DNA of 20,463 bases from Thermoanaerobaculia bacterium (GTDB lineage: Bacteria > Acidobacteriota > Thermoanaerobaculia > Gp7-AA8), in assembly GCA_023700825.1 (NCBI GenBank), contig JAMPYE010000016.1:1-20463 (forward strand), in the 5' to 3' direction. Numbering within the stretch: the first letter of the stretch is position 1; every line of letters starts with the position of its first letter. Of this stretch, positions 14,584 through 20,463 are shown piece by piece. The notes beneath the pieces were generated by a model. That model ran no database searches and was not told the DNA's origin. It saw only the letters and a list, made by a program, of their open reading frames with translations. The translations under genes were made by a program, and so were the position numbers.

Positions 14584-17151
14584 ATGGCAGACGAGACACA
14601 GAACGAAATCAGGGGCCCGCAGGTCAACATCCAGGACGAGATGCGCAAGTCGTATCTCGACTACGCGATGTCGGTCATCATCGGGCGGGCGCTTCCCGAC
14701 GTGCGCGATGGCCTCAAGCCGGTCCACCGCAGGATCCTCTACGGGATGTACGAGCAGGGGAACACCTCGACCAAGGCGTACAAGAAGTCGGCGCGCATCG
14801 TCGGCGACGTCATGGGCAAGTTCCACCCGCACGGCGACAGCGCAATCTACGACTCGGTCGTCCGCATGGCGCAGGACTTCTCGATGCGCTACCCGCTCGT
14901 CGACGGCCAGGGCAACTTCGGCTCGATCGACGGCGACAACGCGGCAGCGATGCGATACACCGAGGTCCGCCTGACGAAGCTCGCAGAAGAGATGCTTCGT
15001 GACGACATCGACAAAGAGACCGTCGACTGGGTGCCTAACTACGACGGCTCCCTCTTCGAGCCGTCGGTCCTTCCCGCGAAGTACCCGAACCTGCTCGTCA
15101 ACGGCTCCTCAGGGATCGCGGTCGGCATGTCGACGAACATCCCGCCTCACAACCTCGGCGAAGTCATCGACGCCTGCCTCCTGGCGATCGACAACCCGGG
15201 CGTGACCGTGCCGGAACTGATGAGGGTGCTTCCCGGCCCCGATTTTCCTACGGCCGGCTTCATCCACGGCGTCGACGGAATCCTCGAGGCCTACAAGACG
15301 GGGCGCGGCATCATCCAGATGCGCGCGCGCGCCGAGTTCGAGCCGATGGACAAGGGCGACCGGCAGGCGATCATCGTCACCGAGATCCCGTACATGACGA
15401 ACAAGGCGCGGCTTCTCGAGAAGATCGCCGAGCTCGTCAAGGAAAAGCGGATCGAGGGGATCAGCGATCTCCGCGACGAGTCCGACCGCACCGGCATGCG
15501 GATCGTCATCGAGCTCAAGCGGGGAGAGATCCCTGAGGTCGTGCTCAACAACCTCTACAAGAACACGGCGATGCAGTCGACGTTCGGCATCATCTTCCTC
15601 GCCATCGTCGACAACCAGCCGAAGGTGCTCTCGCTCCCCGAGATGCTCCGGCACTTCGTCGATCACCGGAAGGAGATCGTCGTCCGCCGGACGCGCTTCG
15701 ACCTCGACAAGGCGAAAGCGCGCGCGCACATCCTCGAGGGGCTCGTCAAGGCGCTCGACCATCTCGACGAGGTGATCGCGCTCATCCGCGGCAGCAAGAC
15801 CCCCGAGGACGCGCGCAACGGCCTCGTCTCGCAGCTCGACTTCTCCGCGGTGCAGGCGCAAGCCATTCTCGACATGCGCCTGCAGCGCCTCACGGGGCTC
15901 GAGCGCGAAAAGATCGTCAACGAGTACCAGGAAATCCTCGCGCTCATCGCCCGCCTTCGCGCGATCCTCGCGTCCGAGCAGCTCGTGCTGGAGATCATCG
16001 CGGCGGAGCTCAAGGCGATCAAGGAAGCTTACGGCGACAAGCGCCGCACAGAAATCGTCGCCGAGGCGAGCGACATCTCCATCGAGGACATGATCCCCGA
16101 CGAGGACATGGTGATCACCGTTTCCCGCGGCGGGTACATCAAGCGCTCGCCGCTCGCGCTCTACCGCGCCCAGGCGCGCGGCGGCAAGGGCCGTCTCGGC
16201 ATGGGAACGAAGGAGGAAGACGTCGTCGAGCATCTGTTCGTCGCCTCGGCGCATTCGTACATCCTCGTCTTCACCGACCAGGGGAGGCTCTACTGGCTGA
16301 AGGTCCACCGCGTGCCGGAAGTCGGCGCAGCGGCGCGTGGCAAGGCGATCGTGAACCTGCTCGAGCTGCAAAAGGACGAGCAGATGCGCGCGCTCCTGTC
16401 GGCGAAGGACTTCACCGAAGGCAAGTACGTCGTCTTCGTGACGCGCAAGGGCCGGGTGAAGAAGACCGAGCTGAAGGCATTCTCGAACCCGCGCGCGAAC
16501 GGCATCATCGCGATCGACATCAACGAGGGCGACGACCTTCACAGCGTGGAACTCTCGGACGGCGAATCGCAGATCTTCATCGGAACGCACGAGGGAATGG
16601 CGATTCGCTTCCCCGAGGATGACGTTCGCGAGATGGGCCGCGGCGCTGCCGGCGTGAAGGGAATCACCCTCGCGGACGGCGATCACGTGGTCGACATGGC
16701 CGTGCTGCGGACCGACGCGGCGGGGCAGATCCTCACGATCACGACCGGCGGCTTCGGCAAGCGCACGGCGCGCGACGCCTACCGGCTCCAGGGTCGCGGT
16801 GGACGAGGCGTGACCAACATCCGCACGACGCAGAAGAACGGAAAGGTAGTCGGCATCTCGTACGTGACGGAAGAGGACCAGCTGCTCCTGATCACCGAAC
16901 AGGGGAAGATGATCCGAACCAGTTGCGCGTCGATCCGCTCGGTCGGTCGCGCGACGCAGGGCGTTCGCGTCATCAATCTCGACGAGGGCGATGTCGTGGT
17001 CGCGGCCGTCAAGGTCGTGGAGAAGGAAGACGACACGCTCGTCGATGACGCGCTGGCGACGGAGACACTCGAAGCTGGCGCGGTCGAGGACGAAGCGACG
17101 CAGCAACCGGCCGACGGCGCCGGGCGCGGAGACGACGAGCCGGTCAACTGA
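14584..17151 (+). CDS. gyrA: DNA gyrase subunit A
   Basis: Breakage-reunion subunit of gyrase. The 855-residue product has the N-terminal winged-helix and tower region with SYLDYAMSVIIGRALPDVRDGLKPVHRR and catalytic Tyr125 in AAMRYTE. Ser86 and Asp90, equivalent to E. coli Ser83 and Asp87, are the wild-type residues linked to quinolone sensitivity. The C-terminal DNA-wrapping beta-pinwheel starts near 505. Its GyrA-box reads QARGGKG (530-536) instead of QRRGGKG. A degenerate repeat, QGRGGRG, appears later, and the protein ends in an acidic tail (about 820-855). gyrB ends 53 bp upstream with no obvious terminator, so the two are probably cotranscribed. Confidence 0.98.
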   Translation: MADETQNEIRGPQVNIQDEMRKSYLDYAMSVIIGRALPDVRDGLKPVHRRILYGMYEQGNTSTKAYKKSARIVGDVMGKFHPHGDSAIYDSVVRMAQDFSMRYPLVDGQGNFGSIDGDNAAAMRYTEVRLTKLAEEMLRDDIDKETVDWVPNYDGSLFEPSVLPAKYPNLLVNGSSGIAVGMSTNIPPHNLGEVIDACLLAIDNPGVTVPELMRVLPGPDFPTAGFIHGVDGILEAYKTGRGIIQMRARAEFEPMDKGDRQAIIVTEIPYMTNKARLLEKIAELVKEKRIEGISDLRDESDRTGMRIVIELKRGEIPEVVLNNLYKNTAMQSTFGIIFLAIVDNQPKVLSLPEMLRHFVDHRKEIVVRRTRFDLDKAKARAHILEGLVKALDHLDEVIALIRGSKTPEDARNGLVSQLDFSAVQAQAILDMRLQRLTGLEREKIVNEYQEILALIARLRAILASEQLVLEIIAAELKAIKEAYGDKRRTEIVAEASDISIEDMIPDEDMVITVSRGGYIKRSPLALYRAQARGGKGRLGMGTKEEDVVEHLFVASAHSYILVFTDQGRLYWLKVHRVPEVGAAARGKAIVNLLELQKDEQMRALLSAKDFTEGKYVVFVTRKGRVKKTELKAFSNPRANGIIAIDINEGDDLHSVELSDGESQIFIGTHEGMAIRFPEDDVREMGRGAAGVKGITLADGDHVVDMAVLRTDAAGQILTITTGGFGKRTARDAYRLQGRGGRGVTNIRTTQKNGKVVGISYVTEEDQLLLITEQGKMIRTSCASIRSVGRATQGVRVINLDEGDVVVAAVKVVEKEDDTLVDDALATETLEAGAVEDEATQQPADGAGRGDDEPVN

Positions 17152-17161
17152 CGCAAGGAAA

Positions 17162-17203
17162 CGACGCGCAGGCAACTCCTGCCTGCGCGTCGCCGAAGGC
17201 GAC
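17162..17203 (+). repeat. Double-hairpin repeat unit A (after gyrA)
   Basis: A perfect 13-bp stem CGACGCGCAGGCA / TGCCTGCGCGTCG (17162-17174 and 17180-17192) with loop ACTCC, then a 6-bp stem GTCGCC-GAA-GGCGAC (17189-17203) that shares 4 nt with the first. It begins 10 bp after the gyrA stop and has no T-run, so it is not a standard intrinsic terminator, though it could slow transcription or protect the 3' end. Unit B is its inverted relative. Confidence 0.7.
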
Positions 17204-17305
17204 CTTGTGGCGGCACGCCCCGATGTGCCACTACAACGGGTTCGGGCACGCAGTGCGCATTCGCGGCCGCCCGTTAGTACCGGCCTTCTGAGGTCGGCAG
17301 ACGCG

Positions 17306-17344
17306 GCGGCGCTTCGCGCCGCGCGCAGGCAGGAGTGCCTGCGC
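17306..17344 (-). repeat. Double-hairpin repeat unit B (inverted relative of unit A)
   Basis: On the plus strand, a 7-bp stem GCGGCGC-TTC-GCGCCGC (17306-17322) followed by a 9-bp stem GCGCAGGCA-GGAG-TGCCTGCGC (17323-17344). Read on the minus strand it repeats unit A: a GCAGGCA-CTCC-TGCCTGC hairpin, then a GC-rich hairpin with a GAA loop. The second stem differs in sequence from unit A while both strands still pair. The layout resembles a REP pair or a small non-autonomous element; the family name is unknown to me. Confidence 0.65.
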
Positions 17345-17420
17345 CACATCGGCTCGTGGCCGTGCCCCCCATTCACGCCCATTTCCCGGGCCGCGGTGTA
17401 GAATGCGCGGCAGTTTTTTC

Positions 17421-17425
17421 GGAGG
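17421..17425 (+). promoter_or_regulatory. Shine-Dalgarno site deciding the acyl-CoA dehydrogenase start
   Basis: GGAGG with 4 nt (AAAC) before the ATG at 17430. It favours this ATG over the in-frame ATG at 17403, which lies upstream of the site. A TAGAAT hexamer at 17399-17404 is a possible -10, but no matching -35 was seen. Confidence 0.75.
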
Positions 17426-17429
17426 AAAC

Positions 17430-18611
17430 ATGCGCGAGCTGCTCAGCAAACAGAATCTCGACTACATGGACCGTGCCCGCGAAGTCGCGGAGAAATTCGT
17501 CCGCCCGCGTGCAGCCGAGCTCGACCGCACCGGCGAGTACGGCTGGGACATTCTCGAGGCGCTCAAGAAGTACGAGCTCACCGGAATCTGGATTCCGAAA
17601 GAATACGGGGGACAGGGCGCCGGAGTGCTCGACCTCTGCCTCGTCGTCGAGCAGCTCTCCCGCGCGTGCGGCGGAGTCGGCGTGGCTTACGCCGTGAACG
17701 CGCTCGGCTCGTTCCCGATCATGCTCAACGCCACCGAGGAGCAGAAGGTGAAGTACCTTCCGTCGATCGCGAGCGGCGAGAAGCTGATCGCGTTCGCGCT
17801 CTCGGAAAAGGCATCGGGCTCCGACGCCGGAAGCCTCCGCGCCACCGCGATCAAGGACGGCGGCAGCTACGTCATCAACGGCGACAAGAAATGGAACACC
17901 AACGGTGGCGAGGCGACGGTCTACTCCGTCTACGCGCTGACCGACCCGTCGCGCGGTATGCGCGGAATCTCCGGCTTCATCGTCGAGCGCGGCACCCCGG
18001 GCTTCAAGCTCGGCAAGCGCGAAGACACGATGGGCATCCGCACAGTCTCGGTTCACGAGCTCCACTTCGAGAACTGCCGCGTTGCCCCTTCGCAGCTTCT
18101 CGGCGGCAAGGAGGGCGACGGGTTCAAGAACGCGATGATGACGCTCGACCGCGCCCGCCCCGGCGTCGCCGCCCAGGCCGTCGGGCTCGCGCAGGGAGCT
18201 CTCGAGTGGGCGCTCCGCTACACCTCCGAGCGCAAGCAGTTCGGCCAGACGGTCATGTCGCACCAGGCAATCCAGTTCATGCTCGCCGACATGGCGACGC
18301 AGGTCGAGGCGGCGCGGCAGCTCGTCTACACCGCCGCGAGAGTCATCGACTCCGGCGCGAAGAACGTCAACAAGATCGCCGCGATGGCGAAGGTCTTCGC
18401 CACCGACACAGCGATGAAGGTCACGACCGACGCCGTGCAGCTCTTCGGCGGCTACGGCTTCTGCAGGGACTACCCGATCGAGAAGTACATGCGCGACGCG
18501 AAGATCACGCAGATCTACGAGGGGACGAACCAGGTACAGCGCCTCGTGATCGGCCGCTCGCTCACGCGCGAGCTCAAGGAGTACACCGGACATCTCGACT
18601 GCATCGTCTAG
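17430..18611 (+). CDS. Acyl-CoA dehydrogenase (FAD-dependent)
   Basis: Flavoenzyme of the acyl-CoA dehydrogenase family, which oxidises an acyl-CoA to the trans-2-enoyl-CoA and passes electrons to electron-transfer flavoprotein. The 393-residue product has the N-terminal helical domain (about 1-120), then the flavin/substrate segment FALSEKASGSDAGSLRA (122-138) and KKWNTNGG (153-160). The C-terminal domain has ERKQFGQ and QLFGGYGFCRDYPIEKYMRDAKITQIYEGT; the expected catalytic base is Glu364 in YEGT. Chain-length specificity (short-chain, isovaleryl or glutaryl-like) cannot be decided by eye. It stands alone on the plus strand, with no other fatty-acid or amino-acid catabolism genes nearby, and is not functionally tied to the origin genes. 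Confidence 0.92.
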   Translation: MRELLSKQNLDYMDRAREVAEKFVRPRAAELDRTGEYGWDILEALKKYELTGIWIPKEYGGQGAGVLDLCLVVEQLSRACGGVGVAYAVNALGSFPIMLNATEEQKVKYLPSIASGEKLIAFALSEKASGSDAGSLRATAIKDGGSYVINGDKKWNTNGGEATVYSVYALTDPSRGMRGISGFIVERGTPGFKLGKREDTMGIRTVSVHELHFENCRVAPSQLLGGKEGDGFKNAMMTLDRARPGVAAQAVGLAQGALEWALRYTSERKQFGQTVMSHQAIQFMLADMATQVEAARQLVYTAARVIDSGAKNVNKIAAMAKVFATDTAMKVTTDAVQLFGGYGFCRDYPIEKYMRDAKITQIYEGTNQVQRLVIGRSLTRELKEYTGHLDCIV

Positions 18612-18636
18612 CACTTCCCCGAGGGTGCGGAAGTGC
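18611..18636. terminator. Hairpin between convergent genes, possible terminator
   Basis: Arms GCACTTCC (18611-18618) and GGAAGTGC (18629-18636), 8 bp perfect with a 10-nt loop. It starts on the last base of the acyl-CoA dehydrogenase stop codon and lies before the end of the opposing zinc-ribbon gene. There is no T-tract on either side, so intrinsic termination would be weak. Confidence 0.4.
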
Positions 18637-18674
18637 CGGTTACAGCCGGAGAGTAAGAGCGGTTCGTGCTGGCC

Positions 18675-18698
18675 GGTGCGGGCCTCAGTGCCCGCGCC
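18675..18698. repeat. Third, diverged hairpin similar to repeat unit B
   Basis: GGTGCGGGC (18675-18683), loop CTCAGT, then GCCCGCGCC (18690-18698): 9 pairs counting one G-T wobble. It resembles the unit B stem GCGCAGGCA...TGCCTGCGC(C), with one A-T pair replaced by G-C. The stop codon of the zinc-ribbon gene lies in the loop and its last residues are encoded in the stem. Confidence 0.4.
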
Positions 18699-18927
18699 GC
18701 CGCCAGAGCCGTGCCTTCACCCACTCGAAAATCCCGCTGACGGGCCCGGCCGGAATCCAGCTGTCGCCGCCGCACTTGGGGCAGCGGTTGCGGAACGGCG
18801 GGTTCTTGCCGCAGTCGGGGCAGACGATCATCAGCTCCATCGGCAACGCCGGCGCCTTCGCGCGCGACTCGGCCAGCTCGTCGAGGAGAGCGTCGAGCTC
18901 CTCGATCGCCTTCGCGAGGCTCTCCAC
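18685..18927 (-). CDS. Small zinc-ribbon protein of unknown function
   Basis: Not a family I recognise. The 80-residue product has an acidic N-terminal helix (about 1-25) that could form a coiled coil, then a four-cysteine zinc ribbon, CPDCG (Cys36, Cys39) and CPKCGG (Cys49, Cys52), and an amphipathic basic tail with three Trp ending RLWRRRGH. The GTG start is chosen because GAAGGGG lies 7 nt upstream and because it places the gene 17 nt after the rng stop, as in an operon. An ATG at codon 30 would still keep the zinc ribbon. The frame stays open upstream into rng, but that part is Arg-rich antiframe sequence. Cotranscription with rng suggests, but does not show, a link to RNA metabolism. Confidence 0.7.
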   Translation of the reverse strand: MESLAKAIEELDALLDELAESRAKAPALPMELMIVCPDCGKNPPFRNRCPKCGGDSWIPAGPVSGIFEWVKARLWRRRGH

Positions 18928-18934
18928 TTCCGTG

Positions 18935-18941
18935 CCCCTTC
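18935..18941 (-). promoter_or_regulatory. Shine-Dalgarno site of the zinc-ribbon gene
   Basis: GAAGGGG on the minus strand, 7 nt before the GTG at 18927 and just after the rng stop codon. It supports the GTG as the true start. Confidence 0.55.
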
Positions 18942-18944
18942 GGC

Positions 18945-20438
18945 TCAGACCCGCACCACGTCGAACTGTTCGTGGTGGAGGTTCTCGTCGGGCTTGAGCA
19001 CGAGGTGGACGCGAAGCGAGCGCTCCACGTCGGCGAGGATCCCGTGTTCGTCGCTGCGGACCGCGGCGTAGATGTCGGGATTCACGCGAACGATGACTTC
19101 CTGCTCCTCTTCGAGATCGCGCAGCTTCATCAGCTCGCGCCAGAGCTCCATCATCACCGTGGTGTTCGACTTCACGCGGCCGGAGCCGCCGCAGTACGGG
19201 CAAGGCTGCGTGAGCGAACGCTCGAGGCTCTGACGCACTCGCTTGCGCGTCATCTCGATGAGGCCGAACTCCGAGATCTGCAGGATCTTCGTCTTCGAGC
19301 GGTCCTTCCGGATCTCTTTTTGAAGAGCCTCGTAGACCTGGTGCCGGTTGTCGAGGTCTTCCATGTCGATAAAGTCGGCGACGATGATGCCGCCCAGGTC
19401 GCGGAGGCGGATCTGGCGGACGATCTCGCGTGTCGCCTCGAGGTTCGTGCGGAACACGGTCTCCTCGAGGTTCTTCTTTCCGACGTACTTGCCGGTGTTC
19501 ACGTCGATTGCGACGAGCGCTTCGGTCTGGTTGATGACGATGTAGCCGCCGGAGCGGAGCCAGACCTTCGACTTGAGGGCGCGCTCGATCTCCGGCTCGA
19601 TCCCGAACTCGTCGAAGATCGGCTCTTCGCGGCGGTAGAGGCGGACGCGGGGAACGAGTGTCGGCTGGATCTTGTCGAGGAACTCGACGATTCGCTGGTA
19701 CTGCTCCACCGAGTCGACCCAGACCGTCTTGAAGTCGGGGGAAAGGACGTCGCGGATCGTGCGGAGCACGAGGTCGAGATCGTGGTGGAGCGCCGTGGGC
19801 GACGACGCCTTCTCGGCGCGACGCTTGTTCTCCTCCCAGAGCGCCGTCAGGTACTTCTGGTCGGCGCGGAACTCCTCCTCGTTCTTTCCCTCGCCGGCAG
19901 TGCGGACGATGAAGCCCCCCGGTCCGATGCGGATCTGCTCGAGGATCTCCTTGAGTCGCGCCCGTTCGGCCTCGTCCTCGATCCGGCGCGAGACACCGAT
20001 GTGGCTGACCGTCGGCATGTAGACGAGGAAGCGTCCCGGGAGCGTGATGTGCGTCGTGATGCGGGCGCCCTTGCCGGCGATCGAGTCCTTCGAGACCTGG
20101 ACGACGATCTCCTGTCCCTCGCGCAGCAGGTCCGAGATCGACGCCTCCGGTCGCGGCGACTGATCCTCGAAGTGGATCTCCTCGGTGTGTTCCGAGTCGT
20201 ACTCCTCGAAATCCTCCACGACATCGGAGACGTAGAGAAACGCGTCGCGCTCGAGGCCCACGTCGACGAATGCCGACTGCATGCCCGGGAGCACCTTGGT
20301 GACGCGTCCCTTGTAGATGTTGCCGACGACCGTGCGCTGTTTCTGGCGCTCGACCCAGAGCTCGACGACCAGCCCCTCGTCGAGGACCGCGATCCTCGAC
20401 TCGTGGTTCGTCGCGTTGATGACCAGTTCCTGAGACAT
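18945..20438 (-). CDS. rng: Ribonuclease G (RNase E/G family)
   Basis: Endoribonuclease of the RNase E/G family, acting in rRNA 5'-end maturation and mRNA decay in the cytoplasm. The 497-residue product has an S1 RNA-binding domain (about 35-130, with an acidic insertion at 73-98), a 5'-sensor region, and the DNase I-like catalytic site with Asp312 in AIDVNTG and Asp355 in IVADFIDME. The zinc-link is CPYC (Cys413, Cys416). Length matches RNase G (about 490), with no long C-terminal scaffold tail as in RNase E. The gene is transcribed toward the origin. The start context has no ribosome site and may be leaderless. The zinc-ribbon gene follows 17 nt downstream. Confidence 0.95.
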   Translation of the reverse strand: MSQELVINATNHESRIAVLDEGLVVELWVERQKQRTVVGNIYKGRVTKVLPGMQSAFVDVGLERDAFLYVSDVVEDFEEYDSEHTEEIHFEDQSPRPEASISDLLREGQEIVVQVSKDSIAGKGARITTHITLPGRFLVYMPTVSHIGVSRRIEDEAERARLKEILEQIRIGPGGFIVRTAGEGKNEEEFRADQKYLTALWEENKRRAEKASSPTALHHDLDLVLRTIRDVLSPDFKTVWVDSVEQYQRIVEFLDKIQPTLVPRVRLYRREEPIFDEFGIEPEIERALKSKVWLRSGGYIVINQTEALVAIDVNTGKYVGKKNLEETVFRTNLEATREIVRQIRLRDLGGIIVADFIDMEDLDNRHQVYEALQKEIRKDRSKTKILQISEFGLIEMTRKRVRQSLERSLTQPCPYCGGSGRVKSNTTVMMELWRELMKLRDLEEEQEVIVRVNPDIYAAVRSDEHGILADVERSLRVHLVLKPDENLHHEQFDVVRV

Positions 20439-20445
20439 GGAGGTG

Positions 20446-20451
20446 ATTCTA
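20446..20451 (-). promoter_or_regulatory. Candidate -10 element of rng
   Basis: TAGAAT on the minus strand, one base off TATAAT, separated from the rng ATG by only the 7 nt CACCTCC. The -35 position would fall outside the window, so it cannot be checked here. If real, transcription would start at or next to the start codon. Confidence 0.35.
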
Positions 20452-20463
20452 ATTGAGAATTGA

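Noticed and set aside
13196..14599. A 467-codon minus-strand frame opposite the gyrB 3' half
   Set aside because: Shadow of gyrB; composition biased and no motif.
17162..17192. Perfect 13-bp stem after gyrA as a standard rho-independent terminator
   Set aside because: No T-run follows the stem on either strand; it is better explained as one arm of the inverted repeat pair, though it might still affect 3' ends.
15109..17382. A 757-codon open frame on the minus strand opposite gyrA
   Set aside because: Antisense to gyrA with biased composition and no domain; it extends through the hairpin repeats. Explained by GC bias.
18928..19203. N-terminal extension of the zinc-ribbon protein to a 172-residue form
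   Set aside because: The extra part overlaps the rng coding sequence in another frame, is Arg/His-rich, and has no ribosome site, whereas the GTG at 18927 has one.
18972..20456. A 494-codon plus-strand frame opposite rng
   Set aside because: Mirror of rng with Leu/Asp/Arg-rich low-complexity protein; rng on the other strand has all catalytic motifs.

Overview
The window is a bacterial chromosome replication-origin neighbourhood from a GC-rich organism. It runs from parA to an RNase G gene, with the origin marker order almost intact. Diderm traits are visible: YidC has a large periplasmic domain, and GyrB has the extra segment inside its TOPRIM half that is typical of Gram-negative-type gyrases. 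The overall look would fit Acidobacteriota or a related GC-rich diderm phylum, but that placement is an impression from protein character and was not tested by search.

Left arm (1-7893, minus strand, read away from the origin): rpmH, rnpA, yidD, yidC, jag/khpB, mnmE, mnmG, rsmG and parA (cut by the window edge; parB would be expected just beyond). Spacing is tight: 4-nt overlaps at rnpA/yidD and jag/mnmE, 1 nt between yidD and yidC, a 35-nt overlap at mnmG/rsmG, and 5 nt between rsmG and parA. It looks like one long operon driven by a strong sigma-70-type promoter upstream of rpmH. Two perfect parS palindromes sit in the 51-bp mnmE-mnmG gap, one of them touching the mnmG start codon.

Origin region (7894-8132 and 9447-9699): divergent promoters for rpmH and dnaA, with three helically phased DnaA boxes in the dnaA leader, two of them forming a perfect 20-bp palindrome. 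The dnaA-dnaN spacer holds another DnaA box, several box-like TTTCCGC motifs, a run of CTN triplets and the most AT-rich stretch noticed in the window. The origin may therefore be bipartite, with unwinding downstream of dnaA; this is inference.

Right arm (8133-17151, plus strand): dnaA, dnaN, recF, gyrB and gyrA, which are initiation, sliding clamp, recombinational repair and both gyrase subunits. After a 278-bp spacer holding two inverted double-hairpin repeat units comes an acyl-CoA dehydrogenase gene (plus). It converges on a two-gene minus-strand unit, RNase G followed by a small unrecognised zinc-ribbon protein. A third, weaker copy of the repeat hairpin covers the end of the zinc-ribbon gene.

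I found no mobile element, CRISPR array, tRNA, rRNA or defence system. The core genes are ordinary and apparently intact. The points worth a second look are cis-acting: parS placement, DnaA-box architecture, the covarying hairpin repeats and a possibly leaderless rng, plus a few residue-level deviations in GyrA, KhpB and RecF.
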